Translations under genes and position numbers: made by a program | DNA from: Bradyrhizobium barranii subsp. barranii | GTDB lineage: Bacteria > Pseudomonadota > Alphaproteobacteria > Rhizobiales > Xanthobacteraceae | DNA length: 64,000 nt | Reading direction: 5' to 3' | Assembly (NCBI RefSeq): GCF_017565645.3 | Contig: NZ_CP086136.1 | Coordinates: 5,997,501 to 6,061,500 of the forward strand | Shown here: positions 48,267-58,307 of the stretch, piece after piece | Layout: the number at the start of each line of letters is the position of its first letter | Position numbering within the stretch: position 1 is the stretch's first letter | Notes under the pieces: generated by a model | What the model was told of the DNA's origin: nothing | Database searches by the model: none | Seen by the model: the letters and a program-made list of their open reading frames with translations, nothing else

Positions 48267-49490
48267 CTAGGATGCCTTTAAGGCAATTTGAGGCAATAGG
48301 GCGGCAGCTCTATTTCGCGCAACATGGTCAACAGAGATTGCATCGTCGGCGGACGTCAGGGGAGCCTGGTTCCCGCCGCGAATCCAGTCGTCCAGCGTCG
48401 CCTCGACCAGCCGCGCGATCGCGCCAAACCGGATCTTGCCGGCAATGAAAGCGGCGACCGCAACCTCGTTGGCGGCGTTGTAGACGGTGGTCGCCCCCTT
48501 CCCGGTCCGGAGCGAATCGAAGGCCAGCCGAAGCCCAGGGAAGCGCTCGAAGTCCGGCGCCTCGAAGGTCAGCTGGCCGATCTTGGCCAGATCGAGCTTG
48601 GCCGCCGGCCCCTTGATGCGATCGGGCCAGCCGAGGCAGTGCGCGATCGGCGTGCGCATGTCGGGAGAACCGAGCTGGGCCACCACCGAACGGTCGGAGA
48701 ACTCGACCATGCCGTGGATGATCGACTGCGGATGCACGAGGACGTCGATCTCGTCGGGCGAGAGCGCGAACAGATAGGATGCCTCGATCACCTCGAGGCC
48801 CTTGTTCATCATCGAGGCGGAATCGATCGTGATCTTTTGGCCCATGCTCCAGTTCGGATGCTTCAGGGCCTGCTCGAGGGTCGCCTGCTCGATGTCGGCG
48901 GGCTTCCAGGTCCGGAACGGCCCACCCGAGGCGGTGATGATGACGCGGACGAGCTCGTCGCGGTTGCCTGAGCCGAGCGCCTGGAACAGCGCATTGTGCT
49001 CGGAATCGGCCGGCAGGATGCAGGCGCCCGCTTTCGCCGCGCGCTGCATGAAGAAATCGCCGGCGCAGACGAGACATTCCTTGTTGGCGAGCGCGACATG
49101 CGCGCCGCGATCGACCGCGGCCAGGGCCGGCTTCAGTCCGGCGGCGCCGCTCACGGCGGCCATCACCCAATCGGCCGGACGCGCGCCGGCTTCGATCAGC
49201 GCGCTTTCGCCCGCGCCGCATTCCGTGCTCGTTCCCGCGAGCGCAGTCTTGAGCTCGGCGAACTTGGACGTGTCGGCGATCGCGACGTAGCGCGCGGAAA
49301 ACTCCTTGGCGAGCTTGGCCAGCGCTTCGACATTGCCGTTCGCCGTCAAGGCTTCGACGCGATAGCGCTCGGGAGAGGCGCGCAGCAGATCCATCGTGCT
49401 ATCGCCGATCGAGCCGGTGGCGCCGAGAACCGTGACACTGCGGACGGTCGACGCCGCAGCCTTGTTGTTACGCAATGGGACCGCGCTCAT
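48267..49490 (-). CDS. dxr: 1-deoxy-D-xylulose 5-phosphate reductoisomerase
   Basis: Second step of the MEP isoprenoid pathway, 407 residues. The NADPH-binding motif is [17 protein letters not shown], with [24 protein letters not shown] (metal and substrate ligands), TASGGPF, and [19 protein letters not shown] chose ATG 49490; the upstream frame has no homology. It is 4 bases after the cdsA stop; downstream UppS consumes the isoprenoid units it supplies. Confidence 0.97.
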   Translation of the reverse strand: MSAVPLRNNKAAASTVRSVTVLGATGSIGDSTMDLLRASPERYRVEALTANGNVEALAKLAKEFSARYVAIADTSKFAELKTALAGTSTECGAGESALIEAGARPADWVMAAVSGAAGLKPALAAVDRGAHVALANKECLVCAGDFFMQRAAKAGACILPADSEHNALFQALGSGNRDELVRVIITASGGPFRTWKPADIEQATLEQALKHPNWSMGQKITIDSASMMNKGLEVIEASYLFALSPDEIDVLVHPQSIIHGMVEFSDRSVVAQLGSPDMRTPIAHCLGWPDRIKGPAAKLDLAKIGQLTFEAPDFERFPGLRLAFDSLRTGKGATTVYNAANEVAVAAFIAGKIRFGAIARLVEATLDDWIRGGNQAPLTSADDAISVDHVARNRAAALLPQIALKAS

Positions 49491-49494
49491 ATCC

Positions 49495-50337
49495 TCACCA
49501 AACCATAAGACCGCTTCCGGCGCTATGCACACCATGGCGGAGAAAGCCGATAATCCATGCCATCAGGATGGCGGCAACAAAACCGTCCAGACGGTCCAGT
49601 AGCCCGCCATGGCCGGGAATCAAGTGACTGGAATCCTTGACGCCGAAGCGCCGCTTCACCGCGGATTCGAACAGATCGCCCGCCTGCGATACCACCGACA
49701 GGATGGCGCTGACGAGCAGCAGTGGAACCGCCTTTCCGATCCCGCACGCCGCAAAGCCGGCCGCAACCAAAAGGCTCGCCGCAAAGCCGCCGAGCGCCCC
49801 GGACCAGGTCTTCTTCGGGCTCACGCGCGGCCATAGTTTCGGTCCGCCAATGCTGCGTCCGGCGAAATAGCCGCCGATATCGGTTGCCCACACCACGAGC
49901 AGCACGAACATCAGCGCGGCGAAGCCGTTGACGAGATCCTGCCGCACCAGGATCGAGGCCAGCAGCGCCGCCGATGCGTAGGCGAAGCCGGTGGCCGCCC
50001 AGATGAACTTGGCCCGCGCGATCAGCGTCACGATCGCGCCGCCGATGAGCCCGGTGATGATTGCGGTCTTGAGCGCGCCGAAGGCGACGCAGGCCCCCAT
50101 CATGGCAATGACGATGGTCCCCGCCCCGGTCAGTGCGGCAGACCCCGCGCCCACCACCATCAGCCATTCCGCGAACAGCCCGATCGACACCAGGGTGACG
50201 AGAAGCGCCCACAGCCAGCCGCCGGCATAAGCGAGTGCAATAGCGAGCGGCGCCAGCACCAGCGCTGCGAGGACTCGCATCACGAGATTGCTCGGGGCAG
50301 GCTTCTCGCCCGCCGATGCGGCGTCGGGTTCGCTCAC
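49495..50337 (-). CDS. cdsA: Phosphatidate cytidylyltransferase
   Basis: Makes CDP-diacylglycerol from phosphatidate and CTP; 280 residues, about eight membrane helices. The family signature near the C-terminus reads [20 protein letters not shown], followed by [12 protein letters not shown]. The start is GTG 50337, overlapping the uppS stop (GTGA), which decides it over the longer frame. Product feeds phospholipid synthesis. Confidence 0.96.
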   Translation of the reverse strand: MSEPDAASAGEKPAPSNLVMRVLAALVLAPLAIALAYAGGWLWALLVTLVSIGLFAEWLMVVGAGSAALTGAGTIVIAMMGACVAFGALKTAIITGLIGGAIVTLIARAKFIWAATGFAYASAALLASILVRQDLVNGFAALMFVLLVVWATDIGGYFAGRSIGGPKLWPRVSPKKTWSGALGGFAASLLVAAGFAACGIGKAVPLLLVSAILSVVSQAGDLFESAVKRRFGVKDSSHLIPGHGGLLDRLDGFVAAILMAWIIGFLRHGVHSAGSGLMVW

Positions 50338-51092
50338 GAGGCGTTTTTCGCGACCAGACCGCCGAAACGGCGCTCGCGTCTGGCGAATTCGGCGATCGCG
50401 CCTTCCAGCGCCGCCTTGTCGAAATCGGGCCAGTGGATCGGCACGAAGACCAGCTCGCTGTAGGCGGCCTGCCACATCAGGAAATTCGACAGCCGCTGCT
50501 CGCCGCTGGTGCGGATGATGAGATCGGGATCGGGGATGTCGGGCGCATCGAGATGAGCCCCGATCGTCTCGGCGTCGATCGTTTCAGGGGCGCGCTTGCC
50601 GTCTGCGACTTCTCGCGCGAGCTTCTGCGCGGCTTTCGCGATTTCCTGCCGCGAACCGTAATTGAAGGCGACGACCAGCGTCAGGCGCGTGTTGTCGCGC
50701 GTCAGCTCCTCGGCCTCGTTGAGGAGTGCGCAGATGTCGCTATCGAGTCCATCGCGCTCGCCGATGATGCGGACCTTGACGCCGTCGCGATGCAGGCTCG
50801 CGAGATCGTTGCGGATGAAGCGACGCAGGAGACCAAACAGATCGCCGATCTCGCTCGCCGGGCGCGACCAGTTCTCCGAAGAGAAGGAGAAGATGGTGAG
50901 ATAGCGGATGCCGAGCTCGTGCGAGGCACGCACCACCCGGCGCAACGCCTCGACGCCGCGGCGATGCCCTTCGGCCCGCGGCAGGCCGCGCGCGGCGGCC
51001 CAACGCCCGTTGCCATCCATGATGATGGCGACATGCGCAGGCGCGTCGGACCGGTCGGGTCCTTCGGTTGCTGGCGCGGCGGCGTTGGACAT
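50334..51092 (-). CDS. uppS: Undecaprenyl diphosphate synthase (isoprenyl transferase)
   Basis: Cis-prenyltransferase making the C55 carrier for peptidoglycan and O-antigen; 252 residues. Motifs are [38 protein letters not shown], and the C-terminal [16 protein letters not shown] with WPDFD. ATG 51092 is chosen; the frame upstream crosses a dispersed repeat and frr antisense. Overlaps cdsA by 4 bases. Confidence 0.97.
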   Translation of the reverse strand: MSNAAAPATEGPDRSDAPAHVAIIMDGNGRWAAARGLPRAEGHRRGVEALRRVVRASHELGIRYLTIFSFSSENWSRPASEIGDLFGLLRRFIRNDLASLHRDGVKVRIIGERDGLDSDICALLNEAEELTRDNTRLTLVVAFNYGSRQEIAKAAQKLAREVADGKRAPETIDAETIGAHLDAPDIPDPDLIIRTSGEQRLSNFLMWQAAYSELVFVPIHWPDFDKAALEGAIAEFARRERRFGGLVAKNAS

Positions 51093-51106
51093 GAAGGCGG
51101 CCCCAA

Positions 51107-51189
51107 AAGCATGATCCGGACAAGTGCGACGCGGTTTTCCGAAAAGACCATGCGCGAACAATAACCTAAAGCGCGATGATCGCGCTTTA
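51107..51189. repeat. Dispersed palindromic repeat (copy 2), supplies the frr stop codon
   Basis: AAGCATGATCCGG (51107-51119), a central GGTTTTCCGAAAAGACCATGC, and the terminal palindrome AAAGCGCGATGATCGCGCTTT (51168-51188). The TAA stop of frr (complement of 51187-51189) lies in the terminal CTTTA. The hairpin is the only terminator-like structure between frr and uppS. Confidence 0.82.
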
Positions 51190-51750
51190 GACGGTGAGGA
51201 TTTCTTTTTCCTTGGCAGCCAGCAACTGGTCGATCTCGGAGATGGTGCCGTCGGTCGCCTTCTGCACCTCGTCGGCGTGACGCTTCTGATCGTCTTCCGA
51301 CATCTCGTGATTCTTCTCGAGCTTCTTGAGGACGTCGAGGCCATCGCGGCGGACGTGACGCGCGGCGACCTTGGCCGCTTCCGCGTATTTGTGCGCGACC
51401 TTGACGAGCTCCTTGCGACGCTCCTCGTTGAGCTCGGGGATGCGCAGGCGCAGCACCTGGCCTTCGGTCGCGGGCGACAGGCCGAGATTCGAATCGACGA
51501 TCGCCTTCTCGACCGGCTTGACCATCGACTTGTCCCAGACCTGCACCGAGATCAGCCGCGGCTCCGGCACGCTGACGGTGGCAAGCTGGTTGAGCGGCAT
51601 GTGGCTGCCGTAAGCCTCGACCTGCACCGGGTCGAGCATCGAGGCCGACGCGCGCCCCGTGCGCAGGCCGCCAAGCTCGTGCTTGAGGGCCTGGACGGCG
51701 CCCTGCATGCGACGCTTCACTTCGTTGAGGTCGAAATTACCCGTGGCCAT
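51187..51750 (-). CDS. frr: Ribosome recycling factor
   Basis: Splits post-termination ribosomes with EF-G; 187 residues, full length. The family core is [24 protein letters not shown], with [31 protein letters not shown] ([17 protein letters not shown]) and [18 protein letters not shown] 51750 has AGGAGA upstream; GTG 51753 is less likely. The last codon and stop are embedded in a repeat. Confidence 0.97.
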   Translation of the reverse strand: MATGNFDLNEVKRRMQGAVQALKHELGGLRTGRASASMLDPVQVEAYGSHMPLNQLATVSVPEPRLISVQVWDKSMVKPVEKAIVDSNLGLSPATEGQVLRLRIPELNEERRKELVKVAHKYAEAAKVAARHVRRDGLDVLKKLEKNHEMSEDDQKRHADEVQKATDGTISEIDQLLAAKEKEILTV

Positions 51751-51813
51751 CACGTTTCTCCTTCAAAATCCCGGCGACCCACTCCGCGCCCCTCAGGCGC
51801 GACCGGCGAGCCG

Positions 51814-52530
51814 TCAGCCGGCGACGACGGTTCCGTGGCCGCCGCCACGCAGCACAGCGCCGATCGAACCCGGCTCCGCGATCGAGAACACGATGATAGG
51901 CAGCAACGTCTCGCGGGCAAGCGCGAAGGCGGTCGCATCCATCACCTTGTAGCCGCCCTCGATCGCCTGCGAATGCGTCAGCCGGTCGAATCGCGTGGCG
52001 GTCGGATCCTTTTTCGGGTCGGCCGAGTAGACGCCGTCGACATTGGTTGCCTTCAGCACAGCCTCGGCTCCGATCTCGGCGGCCCGCAGCACCGCGGTCG
52101 TGTCGGTGGTGAAGAACGGATTGCCGGTTCCGCCCCCGAGCAGCACGATCCGGCCCTCCGCGAGGTATTTGTGCGCCGCGGTGCGGGTGAACAGCTCGGA
52201 AATCTCGGGCATGACGAAGGCCGACAGCGTACGTGCCGGCGTGCCCTTGCGCTCGATCGTCGCCTCCAGCGCGAGGCAGTTCATCATGGTGGCGAGCATG
52301 CCCATGGTGTCGCCGGTGGTGCGCGACACCCCTTGCGAGGACACTTCAACGCCGCGCACGATGTTGCCGCCGCCGATCACCACCGCAACCTCGGTGCCGA
52401 GCTGGCGGGCGGCGATCAGATCGTCCGCAACCCGGTCGAGGGTCGGCTGATCGATGCCAAAACCCTGCTGCCCCGCGAGATACTCGCCGGACAGCTTGAT
52501 CACGACGCGACGATAGACCGGATCAGTCAT
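51814..52530 (-). CDS. pyrH: Uridylate kinase
   Basis: Phosphorylates UMP to UDP; amino-acid-kinase fold, 238 residues. Motifs are [43 protein letters not shown], and [21 protein letters not shown] chose ATG 52530. Between tsf (upstream) and frr (downstream) as in most bacteria; its product leads to the UTP used by PyrG in this window. Confidence 0.97.
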   Translation of the reverse strand: MTDPVYRRVVIKLSGEYLAGQQGFGIDQPTLDRVADDLIAARQLGTEVAVVIGGGNIVRGVEVSSQGVSRTTGDTMGMLATMMNCLALEATIERKGTPARTLSAFVMPEISELFTRTAAHKYLAEGRIVLLGGGTGNPFFTTDTTAVLRAAEIGAEAVLKATNVDGVYSADPKKDPTATRFDRLTHSQAIEGGYKVMDATAFALARETLLPIIVFSIAEPGSIGAVLRGGGHGTVVAG

Positions 52531-52590
52531 GAGCACTTTCCCCGTCCGGGCGCCGCTTCCGGCGGCAAGCCGGAAGGAACGTACCGGCGC

Positions 52591-53514
52591 TTACTTCTTG
52601 CCGCTGGCCGCTGCGACCTCGGCCGCGAAGTCGCTTTCCTGCTTCTCGATTCCCTCACCGAGAGCATAGCGCACAAAGCCCGCGATCTTCACCGCGCCGC
52701 CGACCTTGCCTTCGGCTTCCTTCACCGCCTGCGCCACCGACTTGCCGGTGTCGTGGATAAAGGCCTGCTCGAGCAGGCAGACTTCCTTGTAATAGGTCTT
52801 GAGGCCGGACTCGACGATCTTCTCGATCACGTTCTCGGGCTTGCCCTGCTGGCGATATTTGTCGGCGAGCACGTCCTTCTCGCGCTTCACGACCGCCGGA
52901 TCGAGGCCGGACGGCTCGAGCGCGAGCGGGTTCGTGGCCGCGACATGCATCGCGATCTGGCGACCGAGGGCCGCGAGCTCGTCGGCCTTGCCGGGCGATT
53001 CGAGCGCGACGATCACGCCCATCTTGCCGGCGCCTTCGACGACGGCGCCGTGGACGTAGCTCGACACGACGCCCTGCGTCACTTCGAGCGAAGCTGCGCG
53101 ACGCAGCGTCATGTTCTCGCCGATGGTGGCGATCGCGTCGTTGATCGCGGCTTCGATCGTGACGTCACCGACCTTGGCGGCCTTGATCTTCTCGACATCG
53201 GCGCCGACGTCGAATGCGACCTGCGCGACCATCTTGACGAGGCCCTGGAACTGACCGTTGCGCGCGACGAAGTCGGTCTCGGAGTTGACCTCGACCACGA
53301 CGCCCTTGGTGCCCTTGGTGAGCGCGCCGATCAGGCCTTCCGCGGCGACGCGACCGGACTTCTTGGCGGCCTTCGACAGGCCCTTCTTGCGCAGCCAGTC
53401 CTGCGCCGCTTCCATGTTGCCGTCGTTTTCGGTGAGCGCGGCCTTGCAGTCCATCATGCCTGCGCCGGTGGACTCGCGCAGATCCTTGACCATCGCAGCT
53501 GTGATCGTTGCCAT
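52591..53514 (-). CDS. tsf: Elongation factor Ts
   Basis: Nucleotide-exchange factor for EF-Tu, 307 residues. The N-terminal UBA-like segment is [22 protein letters not shown], and the core motif is [12 protein letters not shown]. The two dimerisation subdomains and C-terminal module are complete. Downstream of rpsB by 134 bases and upstream of pyrH. Confidence 0.98.
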   Translation of the reverse strand: MATITAAMVKDLRESTGAGMMDCKAALTENDGNMEAAQDWLRKKGLSKAAKKSGRVAAEGLIGALTKGTKGVVVEVNSETDFVARNGQFQGLVKMVAQVAFDVGADVEKIKAAKVGDVTIEAAINDAIATIGENMTLRRAASLEVTQGVVSSYVHGAVVEGAGKMGVIVALESPGKADELAALGRQIAMHVAATNPLALEPSGLDPAVVKREKDVLADKYRQQGKPENVIEKIVESGLKTYYKEVCLLEQAFIHDTGKSVAQAVKEAEGKVGGAVKIAGFVRYALGEGIEKQESDFAAEVAAASGKK

Positions 53515-53544
53515 CGTTGAAAATCCTTCTTGCCTGCCGGTTTG

Positions 53545-53576
53545 CCGCGGCGTGGCATCAAACAGCCCCGCCGCGG
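53545..53576. terminator. Possible attenuating hairpin in rpsB-tsf gap
   Basis: CCGCGGCG (53545-53552) pairs with CGCCGCGG (53569-53576) around a 16-base loop, with no clear T tract. In many bacteria a partial terminator reduces tsf relative to rpsB; this one is a candidate only. Confidence 0.3.
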
Positions 53577-53648
53577 TCCATCTCAGGAATTCGCGTCAAC
53601 TGAAATGGTGGCCGGACTTATATCCGGCCAACCCATCGCTCTTTTTGA

Positions 53649-54644
53649 CTATTCCGCTTCCGCGGTCAGCGCCTTGGCCTTGGCCACCCAGGCATCCGCA
53701 CGGCTCGGCAGACCGACTTCTTCGCCGATCTTGTGCGCGGTGTCGTGATCGAGCTCGGCGAGCTGCCAGAAGTGGAAGATGCCGAGGTCGTTGAACTTCT
53801 TCTCGATCGCGCCCGACACGCCCGGGAGCTTCTTGAGGTCGTCGGCGGTGCCGCGCGGACCGGCAAGGCCCTGGAAGCCGCTCGAGGAAGCGGCCGGCAG
53901 CTCTTCGGCGACCGGACGAGCCGAGGCGCCGATGTCGATGCCCGAATCGCCCTGGGCGCGCGAGATGCCGTCGATCGCCGCACGTGCGATCAGGTCGCAA
54001 TACAGCGCGATCGCGCGGCCGGCGTCGTCATTGCCCGGGACCACATAGGTGATGCCCTTGGGATCCGAATTGGTGTCGACGATCGCGGCGACCGGGATGT
54101 TGAGCCGCTGGGCTTCCTGGATCGCGATGTCTTCCTTGTTGGTGTCGATCACGAAGATCAGGTCGGGCAGACCGCCCATGTCCTTGATGCCGCCGAGCGA
54201 GCGATCGAGCTTGTCGCGCTCGCGCTGAAGCGTCAGGCGCTCCTTCTTGGTGTAGGAGCTGGCGTCGCCGCCGGACAGCACGTCATCGAGATGACGCAGG
54301 CGCTTGATCGAGGCCGAGATCGTCTTCCAGTTGGTCAGCGTGCCGCCGAGCCAGCGCGAATTGACGAAATACTGCGCGCAGCGCTTGGCAGCGTCCGCGA
54401 CGCCGTCCTGCGCCTGGCGCTTGGTGCCGACGAACAGGACGCGGCCGCCCTTGGCGACGGTGTCGCTGACCGCCTGCAAGGCGGTGTGCAGCAACGGTAC
54501 GGTCTGCGCGAGGTCGACGATGTGGATGTTGTTGCGGGCGCCGAAAATGAACGGTGCCATTTTCGGATTCCAGCGGTGAGACTGGTGACCAAAGTGCACG
54601 CCAGCTTCGAGGAGCTGACGCATGGTGAAATCGGGTAGCGCCAT
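53649..54644 (-). CDS. rpsB: Ribosomal protein S2 with C-terminal helix-hairpin-helix-like extension
   Basis: Small-subunit protein of 331 residues; the bacterial norm is about 240. The canonical part starts [20 protein letters not shown] and has [14 protein letters not shown] and the later VVDTNSDP ([20 protein letters not shown]). From about residue 250 an extra acidic tail includes [19 protein letters not shown] and [12 protein letters not shown], which look like a helix-hairpin-helix pair. Such extensions are known in alphaproteobacterial S2; their role is unclear. I chose ATG 54644. Confidence 0.95.
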   Translation of the reverse strand: MALPDFTMRQLLEAGVHFGHQSHRWNPKMAPFIFGARNNIHIVDLAQTVPLLHTALQAVSDTVAKGGRVLFVGTKRQAQDGVADAAKRCAQYFVNSRWLGGTLTNWKTISASIKRLRHLDDVLSGGDASSYTKKERLTLQRERDKLDRSLGGIKDMGGLPDLIFVIDTNKEDIAIQEAQRLNIPVAAIVDTNSDPKGITYVVPGNDDAGRAIALYCDLIARAAIDGISRAQGDSGIDIGASARPVAEELPAASSSGFQGLAGPRGTADDLKKLPGVSGAIEKKFNDLGIFHFWQLAELDHDTAHKIGEEVGLPSRADAWVAKAKALTAEAE

Positions 54645-54757
54645 AGTTTCAATTCTCCGGTTGGTTCCTCCGGAAACGTGTGAGCAAAACGGAGCGTTCT
54701 CGCCCCGGTTGCCACCGGACGGCCTTGTGAGCCATGTTTCCGTGTGAGATGGGGCGC

Positions 54758-54785
54758 TATATAGCGCCATTTCGGCCAGAAGCAA
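54758..54785 (-). promoter_or_regulatory. Likely rpsB promoter with palindromic -10 region
   Basis: On the minus strand TTGCTT (54785-54780) and TATATA (54763-54758) are spaced by 16 bases, suiting a sigma-70-type promoter. The -10 lies in the centre of a perfect 16-base palindrome, GGCGCTATATAGCGCC (54753-54768). The predicted leader to the rpsB ATG is about 107 bases, long enough for S2 autoregulation, though I cannot recognise a known rpsB leader motif. Confidence 0.6.
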
Positions 54786-54863
54786 GGAAATAAGGGCCTT
54801 TCGGGGGTGGTTTTCGTCCCCCGAAGGCCCTCTTCCGTAAAGACCACGCTGGTCCGTAAAGAC

Positions 54864-57377
54864 CTAGCACTTGGGCTGGTTCGGCGGGCACTTTTTCGCC
54901 GCCGGCGCCGCTGGGCGCGGCGGAGGTGCCGCTGGACGCGGCGGGGGCGCGACGGCCATCCGCGGCGGCGGCGGTGGTGCCGGCCGGGCGACCGGCGGTG
55001 GCGGCGCGGGCCGCGCCACGGGTGGAGGTGCAGGCCGGGCCATGGGCGGAGGCGCCGGCCGTGCAACGGCCACGGGCGGAGCCGCGCGGGCTGGCGGAGG
55101 CGATGCGACATACGGCGGCGGTGCCGGGCGAGCGGCGGGCGGTGGCGGCGTCGGCCTCGCCACGGCCTGCGGCCGCGATGCTGGAGCTGACGGCGACGGC
55201 CGGGCGGCCTGCGCTGGAGGGGTCGCGGGCAAGTTCTGCGGTTTGACCGGCTCGCGCGCGGCCGAGGGCGGCGGCGAGACCGGCTTGGCCGTGGCGCCCG
55301 AGGGCGTGCCGGGCGGTGTGCCCGCAGCAGTTGGCGGCGCGACAGCCGGCTCGCGGGTTGCAGACTTGCCGCCAGCGGACGCGCCGCCGGCCGGGGTCTG
55401 AGCAACCGGCGGCTTCGGCGGTTGGCCGGGCGCAGCCGGGTTCGCGGTGGGCGCAACGGTCGTCGGAGTGCCGGCCGTTGGCGCGCCAGGATGGGACGGC
55501 AGCGTTGTGCCGGGCGCAGCCGTGGTCGGCGCCCCCGGATGCGTCGGCGGGGGCGCACCGGGTGCATTTGCCGTCGGCGCCAAGGGCCTGCCGCCCTGCG
55601 GCGTCCCTGCCCCGGCTGGCGGCGCAGGCGGCCCGCCTTGGGCGCCGGGAACCGGCAGCGTGTTGGTCTGTGGCAGCCTGGTCGGCGGTGCGGCGGGGGG
55701 CGTGCCGGTCGGCGCGACATTGGCCGGCGTCCCCGGAGGTATCCCCGGCCTCGCCGTCGGCTGGACCGTCGCGCTCGGCGGCATCGGCGCCTTGCCCTGC
55801 TGGATCAGCGCGGCGCGCTGCGTAGCGGCCTGCGGCAACATTGGCGTTACCGGGTTGGCGCGGTCGGCAATCGCCGGCCTCAGATTGCCAGGCCCGGTCC
55901 CTCCTCCCGCTCCCACGGGCGGGGCGGGCGGCCGGTTGATCACGGTGTTGATGACCGTGGTGTTATGGATGTTGTTGAAGACGATGTTGTTTGGCGGCGG
56001 CGCGACATAGACCGGCGGCCTGACGAACACCGGGATCGGCACGAACATCGGCTGCGGCAGCACGAACAGGCCGACCACGGGCAGCGGTGGCTCGAGCACG
56101 ATGAAATCCGGCGGCGGAGGCGGCAGATAATAAACCGGCGGCGGCGGTGGCGGCGCGAAGCCAAAATCAGGGTCGCTGAAGTACAGCACGGGACGGTCGA
56201 CATAGACCACCTCCTCCGGCGGCGGGGGCGGCACGTCATAGTCGATCATCGCGAAGGTCGGCGGTGGCTCGGGCGGCGCGGTGAGAATCGCCAGACGCCG
56301 GCGCGCATCGGCCGCGTGCGGCCCGCGCGGATAGCGCCGCAGATAGGACCAATAGGCCTCCGGCGTATCGTTCCGGTAGGTCCGCCGCCAGGTGATCGCC
56401 TCGCGGCGCGCTGCGACGATCGCCATCACGCGCTTCGACATCGGATCACCGGGATAGGCCGCGAGAAATTCTTCATAGGCCGGCAACGTGTCGCGCTCGA
56501 GCGCGGCCGCATAGGCGTCCTGCACGCCGAGATCGCGGATCGGCTTGTTGCGGATCGCGGCAACCTGGTCGGGCGCGGCCTCCGGCGGCGGCGCATCGGG
56601 CCCGCGCTCGAAGAACGAGAAGGGCGCCGATATCTTCGCCTCGTTCCACGGCACCTGCGCGCCCTTGCTGGCCTCGTTGACGCGCAGACGGACGCGGTCG
56701 AACACCTCGGCGAGCGGCAGGCCGCCGGTACGGATCATCTCCGCCAGCGATTGCGCATAAATGCCGTACGGGCCGGGCTCTTCCGGCGCGACCGTGCCGG
56801 GCGCGGCGTTGAAGGCGATCAGCATGTTCGGATCCGGCTCGACCAGCGCCAGTCCGCTCGCGATCTGCTGGCCGCCCTCGATGAAGGGCTGCGCGCGCGC
56901 CGCGTCGAGCACGACGATGTTGGCCTTGAGCGGAACAGAAGCGAGCTGGCGGGCGTAGTCGCTGATGCGCAGGCCTTCGGTCGGAATGTCGGTGTCGCGG
57001 GTGATGTTGGAATCGACCGGGATGAAATAGTTCTCGCCCGCAAGCTGGACGCCATAGCCGGCAAGATAGATCATCGCGACGGTGCCGGGACCCGAGGCCT
57101 GCGCCTTCTGGATGAAATCGCGAAGACTCTTGCGCAGCGTGTCGCCGTCGAGATCGCGCGCGCCGACCACGTCGAAGCCCGCCGCTTGCAGCGTCTGCGC
57201 GATCAGGCCGGCATCGTTCGCGGTCGTCGCCAGCGGCGACTTGGCGTAGGCGCCGTTGCCGACCACGAGCGCGATGCGCTTTTCCTGCTGCTGCGCGCGC
57301 GCCGGACCGGGCGCGGCCGCAGCGAACGCCAGGATCGGCAAGAGAAAACAGATGAAGGCCTTGTAGGTCCCACGCAT
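54864..57377 (-). CDS. Exported caspase-fold (peptidase C14-like) protein lacking the His-Cys dyad, with long Pro/Ala-rich tail
   Basis: 837 residues. Signal peptide 1-28 (LPILAFAAAAPGPARA). A p20-like caspase domain at about 33-260 begins RIALVVGNGAYAKSPLATT. The catalytic His motif GHG is replaced by GYG (Tyr108, YLAGYGVQ) and the Cys of DACR by Ala160 (LDAARAQPF), so proteolysis is not expected. Residues about 295-380 are helical and repeat-like (YEEFLAAYPGDP, YWSYLRRYPRGPH). The rest is Pro-, Gly- and Ala-rich, with Tyr/Pro/Val stretches and a segment NNIVFNNIHNTTVINTVI. Probably a periplasmic binding or scaffold protein. Monocistronic. Confidence 0.85.
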   Translation of the reverse strand: MRGTYKAFICFLLPILAFAAAAPGPARAQQQEKRIALVVGNGAYAKSPLATTANDAGLIAQTLQAAGFDVVGARDLDGDTLRKSLRDFIQKAQASGPGTVAMIYLAGYGVQLAGENYFIPVDSNITRDTDIPTEGLRISDYARQLASVPLKANIVVLDAARAQPFIEGGQQIASGLALVEPDPNMLIAFNAAPGTVAPEEPGPYGIYAQSLAEMIRTGGLPLAEVFDRVRLRVNEASKGAQVPWNEAKISAPFSFFERGPDAPPPEAAPDQVAAIRNKPIRDLGVQDAYAAALERDTLPAYEEFLAAYPGDPMSKRVMAIVAARREAITWRRTYRNDTPEAYWSYLRRYPRGPHAADARRRLAILTAPPEPPPTFAMIDYDVPPPPPEEVVYVDRPVLYFSDPDFGFAPPPPPPVYYLPPPPPDFIVLEPPLPVVGLFVLPQPMFVPIPVFVRPPVYVAPPPNNIVFNNIHNTTVINTVINRPPAPPVGAGGGTGPGNLRPAIADRANPVTPMLPQAATQRAALIQQGKAPMPPSATVQPTARPGIPPGTPANVAPTGTPPAAPPTRLPQTNTLPVPGAQGGPPAPPAGAGTPQGGRPLAPTANAPGAPPPTHPGAPTTAAPGTTLPSHPGAPTAGTPTTVAPTANPAAPGQPPKPPVAQTPAGGASAGGKSATREPAVAPPTAAGTPPGTPSGATAKPVSPPPSAAREPVKPQNLPATPPAQAARPSPSAPASRPQAVARPTPPPPAARPAPPPYVASPPPARAAPPVAVARPAPPPMARPAPPPVARPAPPPPVARPAPPPPPRMAVAPPPRPAAPPPRPAAPAAKKCPPNQPKC

Positions 57378-57551
57378 GGCTTGCTTGCCCGCTATCGTTG
57401 TTGAGCTGCCACCGTACATGAGACGCGCGGCCGGCTGAATGGCTCTTGAACGAAATGCGCGGATTGAGGCGGCGGCATGGCGCCCCGCCCCATCAAGTCC
57501 CTGCGTCAGGCCCGCGTAAGCCTCGCGACCGCGCTGTAGCGCGAACCTCGC

Positions 57552-58307
57552 TCAGCCCTGCGCGATCAGATCGACTGTTCCCGTGGTGAGCCGGTAGATG
57601 CCACCGACGACCTTCAGCTTGCCCTGCTCCACGGCCGCATTGAGGATCGGCGCGGCCGATCTCAGCTTCGCGACGTTGTCGATCACGTTCTGCCGGATCG
57701 CCTTGTTGAGCACGTCCCCGCCCTGCTGCATCGCAGCCTTTGCGGCGGGCGCGATCGCATCGACCAGCGAGGGAATGTGTCCCGGCGGCGACGTGTTGTC
57801 CTTGATTGCCTTCAGCGTCGCATCGACCGCGCCGCAGGCATCATGGCCAAGCACCAGGATCAGCGGTGCGTTGAGCACGGCCACCGCATATTCCATGCTG
57901 GCAATGGTTTCGGTGCCGGCAAAATTTCCGGCGACGCGGCAGACGAAGAGATCGCCGCGGCCGCTGTCGAAGGCATATTCCGGCGCGATGCGTGAATCGG
58001 CGCAGCTCAGAACCGCCGCGAACGGATTCTGTCCACCGGCCAGCGCCTCGCGCTCGTGCTTGAAATCGTGGCGCCGCGCCACACCGTCGACATAGCGCGC
58101 ATTGCCCTCCATCAGCCGCTTCAGCGATGCGTCGGGCGACAACACGTTCTGCGGCTTGGGTGGCTGCTTGGCCTCCTTTGCCAAGGCGCCGCTCGCGAAA
58201 GCTCCGCCGGCGAAGGCCATGCCGAACGCGGCGGCGCCAAACAGCATCGCGGACCGCCGCGACGGCGCGATGTCTCGATGCAGAGATTCAGAGCACTTGT
58301 CGCACAT
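57552..58307 (-). CDS. Exported beta-class carbonic anhydrase
   Basis: 251 residues. A Tat-like leader (SRRSAMLFGAAAFGMAF) predicts folded export to the periplasm. The beta-carbonic anhydrase zinc ligands are present: Cys and the Asp-Arg dyad in LSCADSRIAPE, and His-x2-Cys in LVLGHDACGAVDA. ATG 58307 is chosen; longer frames run into the AT-richer upstream region. Interconverts CO2 and bicarbonate outside the cytoplasm; N-terminal CDKC could bind metal before processing. Not linked to a transporter here. Confidence 0.9.
   Translation of the reverse strand: MCDKCSESLHRDIAPSRRSAMLFGAAAFGMAFAGGAFASGALAKEAKQPPKPQNVLSPDASLKRLMEGNARYVDGVARRHDFKHEREALAGGQNPFAAVLSCADSRIAPEYAFDSGRGDLFVCRVAGNFAGTETIASMEYAVAVLNAPLILVLGHDACGAVDATLKAIKDNTSPPGHIPSLVDAIAPAAKAAMQQGGDVLNKAIRQNVIDNVAKLRSAAPILNAAVEQGKLKVVGGIYRLTTGTVDLIAQG

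Noticed and set aside
51124..53520. 798-codon plus-strand frame across frr, pyrH and tsf
   Set aside because: It spans three well-defined minus-strand genes and their gaps, and has no recognisable domain.
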